Shown: one piece after another, positions 1 through 44,293 of the stretch
How the letters are laid out: each line of letters starts with the position of its first letter
How positions within the stretch are numbered: the first letter of the stretch is position 1
From: Haliclona indistincta
Lineage: Eukaryota; Porifera; Demospongiae; Haplosclerida; Chalinidae
Reading direction: 5' to 3'
DNA: 64,000 bases
Assembly: GCA_964017065.1 (NCBI GenBank)
Contig: OZ024783.1
Span: forward strand, 4,843,399-4,907,398
The notes under the pieces: model-generated
Databases searched by the model: none
What the model saw: only the letters and a program-made list of their open reading frames with translations
Told to the model about the DNA's origin: nothing
Made by a program: the position numbers and the translations under genes

Positions 1-1064
1 TGTTCGACACTTTCAAATCCTAAAAATTATAATCCTCACACTAATATTTTTGACATAAAACTTAATTTTTATTAATTGCATAGTCAGCAATTTCCGTTCG
101 TAAATTCGTCATGCCTTACAGGAAAGAGGACGCTTTGCAGTTTGGCGCCGTTGTGCTTCCTTGTAGAGCTAACTAGTGGGAGTTGCATGCAAGTGTTTTT
201 GTTAGCAGCGCCAGCTGCGGCTTAGCAATAAATCACAAAGACGGAGTTAAGTCCCTGTATGACGAAGATTGATACTATTCGTCAGCGTCCGGGCTTCTTT
301 TGTATCACAGTTCCGTCTCTGGGAAAGATCAGCGCTTATAATTATCACTACTTTATAGGGACATGAAAAGCTCTTGAAACATACAGTCGCTAACTGGAAA
401 GTCCTTTTTCTCTCGGTATATGGATTGCCGATTATTGATACCGGACGAAGTTTGATCAATTACTCTATGCGTTGCTGTGCTAACTGAAACACTGTAGACA
501 CGCCCTGTTTAATTTGCACTGATTGGCTTCTGATTGCATATTATTTTAAACGAAAGCACTGCATTGTGATTGCTGTAAAGAAATCCTGTATACATGCATC
601 TGCAGTTGCTGTGTTTGTGGAATGGTGGATGGTGTACCGAGGCATCTGCACCTTAGGTGCTATTTTTGAGAACTGTAATTTGGTATTAACTTTATTTTTT
701 TACTAAAACATTGTTATTTCAAGGAGGATACAACTATGAATAGAGCAACATCACATGGTATTTCCATCGCTATTGACTTCATTTCAATGTAGTTCTGTAC
801 AACTCAAACAGTCACGAGCAAATGTACGTTGTGCTGAGAATAAATATCTCGCGCAATAGCTCATTAAATTTTCTTTCTGATATTCTACAGTAGTACACTC
901 AGCTCGGAATGGTAAATTCCTACTTAATATTCCAAGGTCCAAATTTTCGAGCTTTGGTTATGAAAACACTTAAGTAGCTTACCAAATTAATAAGTGTCAA
1001 ACCTCATAAAACACCTGTGACAACATGTATCAATAGTTCATCATCGTCTGAATAAATCATTTAC
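1..1064. other. No gene recognised
   Basis: AT-rich DNA with no reading frame that I can tie to a family. The minus strand downstream of the receptor exons at 1,065-1,413 should contain its next exon (TM5 onward), but I could not find one here with confidence. Confidence 0.5.
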
Positions 1065-1413
1065 CACAACAGTCTCCCATTCGCATCTCGCCATCCATAA
1101 TGGTTTCCAATGATGTGTTCAGTGTTGACTAAGAACCCAAGAGGTACCGCTAAACCCATGTATAACAGTGGTATATACCTACATGCATACATAGTCACCA
1201 TAACAGACAGAGCACAAACCATGAGTATCGGTTACCATAACTTGCTATGGTGAAGAAAGCAATGTAGCGTTTGTGATCTGCTGTGAATAGTTTGACTATT
1301 TTCACGTACAAGACCACACCCTCCATTAGCATCCACATGAAATGCATTACAACAGAAAGTGATACATGACAGAATGTGTATAATATTGTTGCAATCTCTA
1401 TAATGTTAGACAT
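1065..1413 (-). CDS. Partial 7TM receptor, family B / adhesion GPCR-like (TM3-TM4)
   Basis: Two minus-strand exons read as a piece of a secretin/adhesion-type seven-transmembrane receptor. The first (about 1,413 to 1,220) contains the TM3 signature HFMWMLMEGVVLY followed by a basic loop (DHKRY). After a 41-nt interval (1,179-1,219) with a GTTTGT donor and a TGTAG acceptor, the second exon (1,178 to 1,065) continues in frame with a TM4-like stretch (PLLYMGLAVPLGF) and an extracellular-loop-like segment with NHYGW, ending at a GTAAAT donor. The WMLMEG/WMLLEG motif is characteristic of this family. The 41-nt intron is short, so a small rearrangement is an alternative reading. No start, no C-terminal half and no N-terminal ectodomain were found, so this could be a pseudogene fragment or a gene whose other exons I did not recognise. 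Its ligand is unknown. Confidence 0.45.
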
Positions 1414-1504
1414 GAGACTGCCTTAGTGAGTCAATGTTTATAATACAGTATGATACCAGTATAGAGTTAGACAATAAAACAATAGAAGATAAAATCTCAT
1501 TCTT

Positions 1505-17441
<15,937 letters not shown>

Positions 17442-17750
17442 GTTCCTCCAAAGATATTGTGGCGCGTTCTTGTAGCAACGCGACTCTGCAACCTTTCTTC
17501 TCTTCCTCTTGACTGCAAAGAAGCGACCAATTAACTTTTAAATAATAACTAGCCACACCCAAGACATAGAGGATCTAGGATTAGCATGCAACACAAAAAT
17601 AAACGGGAAATGACAAATGACGCGGGAAGTTCAATAACTAGTCACGCCTTCTTCTATGTTGCCATAGCGATTTATAAACACAATGTAAACGTGTTTGACT
17701 TTCTCTAGTCTGTCGTCCCGTGAGCATTTTCCTTCTCTCTACCGTCTCAA
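17442..17750. promoter_or_regulatory. Head-to-head promoter interval, tomosyn / IFT88
   Basis: The two start codons, 17,441 (-) and 17,751 (+), are 309 bp apart and face away from each other, so both promoters and 5' UTRs must share this stretch. It contains TGGTCGCTTC, GACGCGGGAAG and TTGCCATAGCGAT. No TATA box placed convincingly for either gene. Shared regulation is an inference from distance only. Confidence 0.65.
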
Positions 17751-24874
<7,124 letters not shown>

Positions 24875-25098
24875 ACACACACACTGCAGTGGTCCTTTGT
24901 GCAAGCCGATTGAAAATTCAAGAAATATTATTATAATTGTGATAATTATTGTTATAACAGCATGATACAGTAGTAAAAAAATAATAACAATACAAAATAA
25001 ATCTATACTTGTTACTGTTTCATGCTGGTTCTATAGTACGCTCTCAGAGTAAAATATTATTATGTGAACACCACGATAAAATGGGCGCAAGTGCATCT

Positions 25099-25288
25099 AC
25101 AGAAATTTTATTACTTCTTGCAAGGAAGATTTGAGTATAAAGCATCACCTTGCAGTCACTAATGTGTCAAGTCACTGGTATTTATTTACATGATGAAAGG
25201 CTCAATGGGATTTTAAAGCATTAGTGCGCCACACTTTTTGGTCTACAGTTTACGGTTTAAACTTTTAAGAAGTAACAAAATCGCCGTA
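25099..25288. mobile_element. MITE, TTTTATTACTTCTTGCAAG family, copy 1
   Basis: Terminal inverted repeats AAATTTTATTACTTCTTGCA and its complement AAGAAGTAACAAAAT. Interior TCACTAATGTGTCAAGTCACTGGTATTTA is shared (reversed) with the copy at 36,788. The TIR layout resembles the ends of the autonomous-type element at 58,759. Confidence 0.65.
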
Positions 25289-25687
25289 TGTACCTTTGAA
25301 GCAGGATGAGATAAGTATTTTGTTTAATAATTGTTTGTGCATATTTTGTAGTTTACACATAAATTTTTAATTCAATTTGATGGTAAGTTATGTACACCTT
25401 GCCAAGGTGCCATTTACTCAATTTAAAAAATGTTAACCTTAGCTTGTTTACATAATCCATGTCATGAACAGCATACATACACGTGGAGTGGTTATACACA
25501 TGAATAGATTGATGGCTTTGATGATGTAGTGTATGTTGAATTACAATTTCCTTCAACACGGATATTTGATGTTACATGTATGGTATAATTTTAGCCTATC
25601 ATAATGCTTGTACAATAAACATGCATTACCTTTGAAACTTGAGCCGCTTTTTTAGTTACTGTGCCTTTTGTCATCTTGCAATGGTAG

Positions 25688-25775
25688 AGTGTCACCTTCA
25701 TGCACTAATGTGTTCATGTGTGATAAAAAGAACAACAGTGACTTCAGAAACTCGATAGAGTATGAAGGTGTCACT
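25688..25775. mobile_element. Small MITE, GTGTCACCTTCATGCACTAA family
   Basis: Inverted ends AGTGTCACCTTCATGC and TATGAAGGTGTCACT around a short AT-rich core; related copy at 39,112-39,214 and a half copy at 40,735-40,790. Confidence 0.6.
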
Positions 25776-26429
25776 CAATACATGATTCTTGTAGCTCTCG
25801 AGAATCAATTTCGTACCAGGTGTACAAAGACTTTATTAAATCAATCTGTAAGACACCACTCAAAAATGTGAAATATTCGCAGTCTCTTTGATACTCCATG
25901 CCTGTGGCGATTCAGTAGCTCACCGCTCGTACTAGAATGGCTGCCAGGATGCAGTACATTACCTTATAAGTACATCTCAGCACTTTGTTGCTACCTCTTA
26001 TTACTATAATAATTCCTTGCATGCAAGCATAGTTGGCACTTTAACGGTGTTATGTTACACTACTGTAGTGTTAGTGGTTGGGAGTGCAATTATTGTCAAT
26101 CAAGTTTGCTGTTTGATAACACATACCAGTGTTGTGGTGCAGGATAGCACCACCTGGGATAGTATGGGACAGCTAGGCGCAAACACTATATATACCCAAT
26201 CCTGTGAGCTTAATTGTTATATGCTATACCCATGCATGCAGCTAGATATAGACGTATTCATTCGCTCTCAAACGACACCAGGTCACATCTGCTTGGAGTG
26301 CTACACAAACTGTGTTTTGTTTAATTTTTTACAGAAATGACAATCTAGTACAGATTTGAGATGCTTATCATAGTTCAATAACAACTGGTGAGAGATTGCT
26401 ACGTCCAATATGGTGTTCCAGCTTTGCTT

Positions 26430-27243
26430 TTATGTTTTCAAGTTGGTCTTCTCGATTTGTCTTCCCAGTCCGTATGGGGTTGCTCCGGCTTGAGAGGCGC
26501 CCTTGTTGGAGCCCATCTGGAGACCGATCACTCCCTTGCCGGCTTCCAGCTGTTCTTTTGTGAATTCCCGCTTGTTTCCAGATGATTCTTTTGGTCCTAG
26601 TCCAGGAAGATCAGGCCTAATTATTTGGCATTTTCTTCCCAAAGCATGGAGGCCATTGAGAACCTGAATACCAGTAAAGATGACGACCAGACAATTCTAT
26701 ACAACTCTATAATGGCACCTGAGGAATATTTACTCCTTCATACAGATCTACTGTCTGGAAAAGATCTGACTTGTTCATGCCAAGAGCTTCACATCCGGCC
26801 AAGAAATTGCCAATATTCTCCATCTGGTTTTAAGAATAAGCATTGCACATGTAATTCAATCACTATCAATCAATCTTATTACTAACCATTTTGAAAGCCA
26901 TTGTTTTGGTAGTGTTTATTTTCCCGACAGAACCTGGTTTGATCAAGTTGATAAGCCTGCGTGTGCAAATCGATTTTTAGAGAAAATGTATAATGAAACG
27001 TACTTGCATAAAGCTACGCCATTCTTCAAGCTTTCTTGGATTTCTATCGCACTATTCCAAGCCTCCAACGGTTCTCCAATCACTGACTCAATCCAGTCCC
27101 TCGCTTCATTAGCTAAATTTTGATCAAACTTGCTGTCTTTCTGTGCGGCGTACAAGAGTACAGTACTACATACTACTAGGATATAGGTCTACCTTCGCCT
27201 GCAGCTCGGCGGTCATTCCGAAACCAGTGGGCCGGTTCGACAT
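26430..27243 (-). CDS. TAGLN: Transgelin / calponin-family actin-binding protein 1, complete, 198 aa
   Basis: A small actin-bundling protein: one calponin-homology (CH) domain followed by a calponin-like repeat. Exons (minus): 27243-27193, 27140-27004, 26956-26887, 26823-26719, 26663-26430, total 597 nt. The ATG gives [19 protein letters not shown]-domain residues [26 protein letters not shown] and [15 protein letters not shown] are clear (residues about 20-140). The C-terminal calponin repeat reads [16 protein letters not shown] and [13 protein letters not shown], and the last 234-nt exon is shared in length and phase with the tandem copy. Acts in the cytoskeleton of contractile or motile cells. 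In sponges the likely setting is pinacocyte/myocyte contractility, which is inference. Confidence 0.95.
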
Positions 27244-28566
27244 TTCTGTAGCTATCTGGGAGTACGATCTTACTGCGCGAATGAGCGATTGGACAATTTT
27301 GCAGTTGTTTTATACAGAGCAAAGTGGCCCTTCCCTTCTGTTTACAGCGTCAAAATTAGGATAAATTTATGCATTAAAAATACAATAATAATAATTTTTT
27401 GGAAGAAGCAATGTCAATGCAATGATGCCTCGGTGGGCGGAGCCAAGGTAAATGTTTAACGTTTGTGCTTTTAATATTCAGCAGGTCATCAGGTCATCGT
27501 TATTCAGCAGGTCATCGTTAGTTACAGCAGTTCGTTAGATACAGTAGTTCCATGGCTGTTCCCGACTATCTATAGACTACACTAACCAAGGACAACGTTG
27601 ACTGCATATGTTACAGCTACTCAGTTTGTTTGTACTACAAACGGTGCGGGAGGTCCACGGAAAGCTCTCGTGCAGGCTACACAGCTCGCACAACAGCTAG
27701 CTACGATACTCACGCATCACGTGCATACAATACGCCCAGCTCATTATGTGGTCTGCACTGCTGGCCGGGCTTCTGATTGCTGGTGTCAGCCCAGCCAGCA
27801 TTAGCTCGCTACAGTAGTGTAGTGTAGTTCTACAATACTCTTGCTGCAGCTTTACCTTAGTACTAGTCTGACTGGGGTAATTTTGTGTTGTCAAAGCATG
27901 TCTAGTTATCAGCGAGCAGCTCTATGTATCTGGGGCTGAAGGTGACGCAACAGTTGTGGTGAAGAGGCTATCATGCTTAATTAGATACCACTTTCATTCT
28001 CAGTTGTTACAGAATTCTAGTATAGCTACAGATTCTTCACTGTAGTGTCTGTTGTCAATTAAACTGCACTGAGCTACCTGAAAATCCACCGAGGCATATA
28101 AGCACCATCAGTGCATTCATTTTATCCATGAACACATACAATAAAATCATGATTACCGGGGTATTATGTCCAAGAATAATCATAGGTGCGAAGTAGTCTC
28201 GTACTGGCCGTTATTTCTTTTTTTCACTAGTGCCTGAGTACGAGGCTAAATGCAGTGATAAAAATAAATTAGCTCATTTGAATCCAGCTAAAGATTAAAT
28301 TACCCAACATCTGGCATATACTACCATTGTACCACTAAACCCCCCACACAACTTGTAAGAGTGCTTTACATAGGATAATCGTGCACATGAAGAAAGTACT
28401 TAGTTTTGTCTTTGCTAAGAATAGCCATTATTGAGAAATCTGGCACACACACACACACACGCAAGGAATATGACTACAATACATTATAACGAGTCATTGA
28501 TAATTATTATGATCATAGGTAGCATGAAGTGGTGAGAGTCAGGATGGGATTGATCCAGGGCTGATA
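27244..28566. other. Intergenic region between the tandem transgelin genes
   Basis: Contains the upstream region of transgelin-1, a short direct repeat (CAGCAGGTCATCAGGTCATCG / CAGCAGGTCATCGTTAG near 27,480-27,520) and a short (AC)n at about 28,446. No other gene seen. Confidence 0.55.
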
Positions 28567-29397
<831 letters not shown>

Positions 29398-30409
29398 TGT
29401 GAAGTAAAATACGTTTTACCGCTCTACTCAAGAATACTCTGCACTGACTGACGGCGATTCTTCAGGGGCGACTTTTTTTATTCGTCACGTTGCTAATTGC
29501 ATTCCGCGGTCATAATCCAACCAATCAGGTCAGCGTTCTTCACGTCGTGGGCTCGTCGTCATAGCAACACGGCGCACAATCTGACCAAAGAAGGTGATTT
29601 CGGATGTCGCTGAGGAATTCTGATACCGATCAGCTGGAAACACATAGCTCCATACCTTAAAATGTACACAGTATCTACACAGAGATAACAAGCTTGATTA
29701 GTCCTTGTGCAAACAAAAATAAAGAGTTGATAGAGGTAAACATGATCCCGTGGGCAAGATATCTTAATTGAGGTGCTGCAACATGGAATGTGACTGGAGA
29801 CACCCAATGATGAGATTAAAAGGTAGGTTGGTTCAATATATCTTTCAGCACCTTATAATTAACTTACAGTATCTACAAGCTAGTGCCTGTGCAAACAGAT
29901 TTGACAAACACATGATCCCGCAGCTAGGCAAGATGACAGAAAATCTGAAGTACTGAAAATTTGCATTCAACCCTTATTGTGTGTCTGTAGCTATATTTGG
30001 TTAGGGACAGGGTTTCTGTAAATAATATTTAAAGGTTGAAATCTTATTAGATAGGAGTTGAATGAGGGCGATTAAAATCAAAGCCACAAAACCACAGGTC
30101 TTAAATAACATCCTGTGTACCTAAGACAGTCATAGTGTTGGCAGCCATGGTATGCCTGAGATAACTGGAGACTCCTCCACACTATGCAGGGAATTTAGCA
30201 CATGTACTAGAGGACACATGCTTAGAGGAAATGACAGAAGGAAGCCTGAAAGGATGTTCCGGAACATCTTGAGTCCAGCTGTTGTTCAACTACCACAATT
30301 ATTCATTCAGCATTTAAATTTTAACGAGAGAAAATTTGATTAAATATTTCAGAACTGTCAAATTTTATAATAGTTTATTAAGATTTTTGAACTGAATTGA
30401 CATAATTTT
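29398..30409. other. Intergenic region, transgelin-2 / importin alpha A
   Basis: Upstream of transgelin-2 and 3' side of importin copy A. An imperfect duplication is visible: CACCCAATGATGAGATT..TACAAGCTAGTGCCTGTGCAAACA at about 29,810-29,920 mirrors, in reverse, the 29,590-29,770 segment (GTCCTTGTGCAAACA, ATGATCCCGTGGGCAAGAT). No gene seen. Confidence 0.5.
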
Positions 30410-32383
30410 TTAGTGAGAATCTTTGATGCTGAGTTCTGTTAGCTTGCTGTCGATTACGAGTTGTCCTCCTTCAAGCAGTGACTGGTCCTCTACCATCTCC
30501 TCTGGTGCATCAGTAAAGTATTTCTCGATGATCCGACAGGCTATCCTTGATATACTTTCCATCTCGTGTGATTGCAGAAACACGATCCTATCAAGACCTG
30601 TATAAGCAAAAATTTGATCTGAAAAAAAAAACAATGATCCACTATCAGGTGCATTTATAGAATCGTTCTCTTACTATTTGCATTCTCTACAAGCGTTGCG
30701 TACGGATTTTTGACCGAACATTCACGCCCTCCTATTTTCAAGATGTGCTCTAATCCCTCCAAGGTGAGCTGAATGATTCGAGGTTCCTCAACAGCAAACA
30801 GTACGTCACACAGTGACTTGATGCAGTCAATACTGACCAGATAGCTATGGAGAAGGATTGATCATGTAAAGCACAGCAAAAGTGACCCTCTGTGAAGTGA
30901 AACAGTAGAACACAATAACATCAGACATTAAGATCATGAAACAAGGATGCTGAAAGTGAACCACATGTGGTAAATAAACAGGAATCAGTGACTTAAAGGG
31001 GTGAGTTTCTGCCTTAAGGAGGAATAGCAAATTTACCAGTGTCTGTATCAAAATGGGTTTCCTCTACACTAGTTAGTAAACTCCAAACCTGATTTGCTGC
31101 TGTGTTCCACCTGCTGTTGCGTTGAGTACTGTCCAAGTTGCCTCTACGCGTATTCCGAATGATGCAGTGTTCAGAATAATATCCAACAGCATTGGGAATA
31201 TGTTGCTGTCAATAACAGCCTATAAGGGATTACATCACAGTGAGATTCAAAAACTGCAATTAACAGAGGAACTGGTACACATGCATACTGTACACTGAGC
31301 ACTGTCTAGCTGCCTCATAGAGGGTCACTGGGAGAGCCAGGACACCTGTGCACTAAGCAGTGTCTAGCTGCCTCACAGAGGGTCACTGGTAGAGCCAGGA
31401 CACCTGTGCACTAAGCAGTGTCTAGTTGCCTCACAGAGAGTCACTGGTAGAGCCAGGACACTTGTGCTCTAAGTGGTGTCTAGCTGCCTCACAGAGGGTC
31501 ACTGGTAGAGCCAGGACACCTGTGCACTAAGCAGTGTCTAGCTGCCTCACAGAGGGTCACTGGTAGAGCCAGGACACCTGTGTACTAGAGTAGTTCCTGG
31601 CAAGAGAGCCAGGCAACCTGACTTTAAAAGCCATACAATGCTACTCCTGGGCTAGGAGCTCACCAGAACAATGACTACTGCTTATACAGCTAGTGTACTG
31701 TAAATACCTCACCTGGACTTGTACATCATTGCCAGCTGTTATATTCGACAGAACCCAGCAAGAATCTCTCACTAGCTCATCATCACCACTGCTTAGAAAA
31801 TTCCTAATTAATGGTAAGATGGAGCAGTTGAACATAGTCTGAGCCTGTTCTTCATTGCCTGACATGATGCAGCCAATAGTACGCAACACTGGAGTTATAA
31901 CAGTTTTTTCAGGGTGCCTGAGGAAGACAGAGAGAGTGAGAGAAAGAGAGAGAGAGAGGGAGGGAGGGAGGGAGGGAGGGAGGGAGGGAGGGAGAGAGGG
32001 AGGGAGGGAGGGAGGGAGAGAGACCAGGAGAGAAGAAAGAATAAAAAGGGTTGTTAGATTACAAAAGAGACAAATAGCTCTCAAATTCACAAAATGCCTA
32101 CCTCTAGTGACCACAGACCACAGTAGGAATAACCACATCATCAGGAAGCATTATCAAATTACAACCAAACCTTTGTACTATGTAAACAATGAAGGATTCC
32201 ATAAACACAATGACCTACTACACTACATCAGGCAAGCACACAATGAGAATACCACACATGTCACATAGCAATGGCTGGACAATAACTTGACCATGGGGTC
32301 AGTATTAACAGACTGTACACAACATACATGAGGTCAGAATGACTGAAGATAGCTAGCTGCCCTAGACGCTATATTGTTAAGAC

Positions 32384-32434
<51 letters not shown>

Positions 32435-33819
32435 GTGTGTGCGTGTGTGTGTTTGTGTGTGTGTGTGTTTGTGAGTGTATGTGTGTGTATGTGTGTGTGT
32501 GTGTGTTTGTGTGTGTTTGTGTGTGTATGTGTGTGTGTGTGTGTGTGTGTGCGTGTGTGTGTGACTAACAACCATAGTTGTAAGCTACTCACTGTAATAA
32601 TTCCGCCAACCGTTCGCACAAACCAGCCTCTATCACTCGCTGGATTGTATCCCCAGCTCCGTCACAGAGAAACAAAACAGTCCAACACGTGTCCACGAGC
32701 ACATCAACATTTTGCAAGTAAATGAGCTTAGCAAGAACAGGAAAACATGGAGATACCTGGAGGGACAAGATGATCACACTAGCATTTCAGACTCTGATAA
32801 AATGTTAACAACATACATCAGTGCATTGATACATGTAGACATGCATTCTGTATTATGGAACAGTGAGATTTAGACCATAGTTCAATGTAATTATGCAACT
32901 TGATTGGTCAGCCAGAGGTGTTCTAAGTTAAGTAGACCACCACTGAATTTACTTAGAACACCTTCAATTAACCCCGTCGTAACAAAATGGCGTTATTGAT
33001 TGAAAACGCACTTGAGTTTACACTGCCACCGTTCGAAAATGGGTTGTCGCTTGACTCTAGGGACTTCTCTGGGCTCTCTACTACCTCGAGCGCTTCGTTT
33101 GCTTAAGCGCAGGTATGGTCTAAACACCTCAGATGATGGATTCTCGGTGTCTACGAGATTTAGCTCACCTTGTAAACAAAAATAGACTCCCTCGCGACGT
33201 CTACAAACATCGGTTTCCATGGTGATCTAAATCCTGTAGATACCTCGAATCCTTCGTCTAACCTATATTTATCGGATTGTTTCAAGTTTTCGATCATGTC
33301 ATGTCATGATGGTTATGCATGATTGAATATACTATGGGCTTGAGTGAGTGAGTGAGTGAGTGAGTGAGTGAGGAGTGGATGAGTGAGTGAGTGAGTGGAT
33401 GAGTGAGTGGATGAGTGAGTAAGTGAATGAGTGAGTGTATGAATAAGTGTGTGTACCATTTCATAGCTAGGTGCAACAGGTTTTTGTCTGCAGAGATTCA
33501 ATAGCACCCAAACTGCTACTTTCTTAATCGGCAAATCCAGTTCTTCGTAAGAGAGTAGTCTGATCGGAGAAAAAACCCCTCACAATCACCCATACAAGAA
33601 ATGATGAATTTAGCTTGTCTTAAGCCTCAAATTTGTTATGACAACATAATTATGATTCACTCACTGCAGTAGAGGAAGCATTATTCCAAAATTCAAAACA
33701 GTGTCTCGATGTTCTGGACAGTCACCAACTATATTACCCAGTGTCCACAATGCCTGGAGAGAAAGAGAAGGAGAGAGAGAGTGTGAAGGAGGGAGGGAGG
33801 GAGTGAGAACGGGAGAGAG

Positions 33820-33874
<55 letters not shown>

Positions 33875-34979
33875 AGTGAGTGAGTGAAGGAGAGAGAGAG
33901 TGAAGGAGGGAGGGAGGATATGGGATAGATTCAAAATTTCTACAGTTCGAATAGAACTGTACGCTCCTTCAAAAAGTTTGCATGAACACTAAGCACGTGT
34001 GCTAATGTGCTACTCTCATAAGTCTTAAAGCACGACAGGAATCATGCGGGTATCTAGTACATGATACAAAGGTGCTCAGTAAAAGCTAAAGATGAAAGTT
34101 GTGTGAGCAATCAAAACAGGTGCGTACATGTTGTACCTGTTCCACAACAAGAGTGTCTTGAGAAGATAACAGCCTTATAAGGGGCTCCACTGCTCCGTGT
34201 GAAACGATGGCGCTTACCGCCAGCGAGGAGTCTGCAGCAATATTAGTGAGACCTTGCGCCACATAATACTAGATGAGAGAGAGAGACTAGAAATGACAAG
34301 AGATTTATGGTATCACATTTATTCGCTTTAAAAGAGTAGATAATTTTTTACAACAGTATCAGTAATTAAATCAGTACGCAGGTCATGGAACGTTGTGCGT
34401 ATCTCGGTCATGTTAGTATTTTTACTATGTCACGCTTGGAAATGCAATTATAGGCCAGTGAGTCACAGGGAAATTCCTGCGAATTTGTAATTTATCGACT
34501 ATTGAATGAGATTTTGCACTCTCTCTCTCTCTCTCAACTTGTCCTTTGTGACTTGCAGTGCGAGACCTCCATGCAAATGTGATACATACGTTTCTTTACT
34601 ATTATGTGTTCAAAGATATTGTCAGACGTTGTGAAGTGCTCTAAAACAAGACTGCATTTGTTGGTGATTGAGCTTCCTACAAGGATTTGATATCCCCAGC
34701 ATTTGTGTGCCCAAGTATTTCTACTTCTGCTGTCAGCTAGGAACCCACTTGTACAGATGGTTCATCCTTGTGCAGTAGGTTGACTAGACTGGGGACTATT
34801 CGTACAGTGAGTGTTGTATCATCCACAGTAGGATCATCTTGCTCGACTGCTGCAAGCAACTGCTTTAGCAGAGGAATTTTGCTCAATTCTACACGAGGAA
34901 AAAATTATCAGTAGTTTGAGCCACGTGTTTATCTAAAGTTACCTCTAATGACGTCATAACTTGTTTCAGCCTCGTCCAT
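30410..34979 (-). CDS. Importin alpha-like ARM protein lacking the IBB domain, 452 aa
   Basis: Importin alpha binds nuclear localisation signals with an armadillo-repeat solenoid and importin beta with an N-terminal IBB helix. Exons (minus): 34979-34943, 34888-34749, 34268-34137, 33753-33665, 33559-33457, 32756-32593, 31917-31713, 31219-31089, 30844-30675, 30597-30410; sum 1,359 nt, one frame. Eight exons match the tandem copy in order and phase, most in exact length (132, 89, 103, 164, 205 nt). The protein starts MDEAETSYDVIRELSK and enters the ARM array at once, so the basic IBB helix is absent. ARM tryptophan/asparagine motifs are kept in part ([23 protein letters not shown]) but changed elsewhere (VWVLLNLC, CWTVLFLCD). 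The ATG follows no other in-frame start nearby. Without the IBB it should neither autoinhibit nor recruit importin beta; its role is unknown. Confidence 0.88.
31280..31588 (+). repeat. 58-bp minisatellite, array 5 (5 copies)
   Basis: Same 58-bp unit as in the tomosyn introns, here in an intron of importin copy A. Confidence 0.94.
31930..32026. repeat. (GA)n/(GGGA)n tract near a splice acceptor
   Basis: Purine tract on the plus strand; in transcript sense it precedes the 31,917 acceptor of importin copy A. Confidence 0.93.
32097..32216. repeat. Intronic block shared with the paralogous intron of importin copy B
   Basis: About 120 bp starting CCTACCTCTAGTGACC matches 37,643-37,763 at roughly 90 percent by eye (AACCAAACCTTTGTACTATG is identical). 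Both blocks lie in the equivalent intron of the two paralogues. Confidence 0.85.
32386..32563. repeat. (GT)n microsatellite with variants
   Basis: Imperfect GT run with GC/TT/AT interruptions in importin copy A, about 30 bp from the 32,593 exon end. Confidence 0.95.
32868..33285 (+). mobile_element. Mini-ORF element, copy 1
   Basis: Dispersed element in an intron of importin copy A. Left end TTTAGACCATAGTTCAATG, an inverted CCAAT motif (TTGATTGGTCAGCC), a mini-ORF at 32,987-33,106, then ATGGATTCTCGGTGTCTACG and right end TCGTCTAACCTATATTTAT. The whole unit is the reverse complement of 52,668-53,118. Confidence 0.75.
32987..33106 (+). CDS. Conserved mini-ORF, 39 aa, in repeated element (copy 1)
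   Basis: ATG to TAA frame beginning MALLIENALEFTLPPFENG and ending STTSSASFA. It aligns with frames at 40,158 and 52,961 (-), with indels in multiples of three over the aligned part. I know no family for it. It could be the first coding exon of a captured host gene, a regulatory leader, or chance conservation of a young repeat. Confidence 0.4.
   Translation: MALLIENALEFTLPPFENGLSLDSRDFSGLSTTSSASFA
33337..33445. repeat. (TGAG)n microsatellite
   Basis: Tetranucleotide array close to the donor of the 33,559-33,457 exon of importin copy A. Confidence 0.92.
33755..33916. repeat. (GA)n microsatellite at a splice acceptor
   Basis: GA-rich tract starting directly at the acceptor of the 33,753 exon of importin copy A (sense strand ends CTCTCTCCAG). 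Confidence 0.93.
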
Positions 34980-35357
34980 GGTGAGTCCAGCTCACAAGAT
35001 GACTCAGTGTTCACTTGATCCTAAGCTAGCGACTGGGCAGTCTACACGGACACAACTCCAGTCAATCGTCCATTTTGAATCACATATTTAAACCACGCCC
35101 ACGTAGTCACACCTCTTGTGCAATTTGCCGATGGTTGGCTGCTACATGTACAAGGTTGCCGAAGGTTGGCTGTAACATGTATTGTAACAAAGATAATTTT
35201 TCTGCTGTATACACTGCTAATTCAACACTAATTTTTTTGCTAATAATGACCAAAAGCCTGAAACAAATATTATTATTACATTTATTGCACAATGAAAGAA
35301 TGAACTCTATGATTGATTGATTCGGTGTGTGGTGGATAGTAGGCATGACAAAGCGTG

Positions 35358-44073
<8,716 letters not shown>

Positions 44074-44293
44074 GCTCACGTTTCTGACCCCGCGAAATAA
44101 AGGCGTGGTCGGGAGATCGAGGGGATTTCCCGACGGAGGCGTGTCTGCTGATCTGGCTGCTGACTCGCTGCTGACAAAGATACTGCTGAGCACATATTTA
44201 CTCCTGCTGCTGAGCCTATTGTGGGAGTACTGCACTGGCTGTGCAATGAAGAGCGAACAGTAGTTGCAACTGGAGAATTCTTTCCGTCTTCAA
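44074..44293. promoter_or_regulatory. Head-to-head promoter interval, importin alpha B / CARD-NACHT gene
   Basis: Start codons at 44,073 (-) and 44,294 (+) are 220 bp apart. GC-richer than its surroundings, with GACCCCGCGAAATAAAGG, CCCGACGGAGGCG and repeated GCTGCTGA. Co-regulation is only an inference from spacing. Confidence 0.6.

Larger units (their letters stand above)
24875..26429. other. Convergent intergenic region IFT88 / transgelin-1
   Basis: 3' sides of both genes. Holds two small repeat elements (25,099-25,288 and 25,688-25,775), entered separately. Several AATAAA signals lie just after the IFT88 stop (for example near 24,997). No further gene seen. Confidence 0.6.

Noticed and set aside
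26388..26885. Plus-strand frames over the transgelin exons
   Set aside because: Shadows of the minus-strand CH-domain and calponin-repeat exons.
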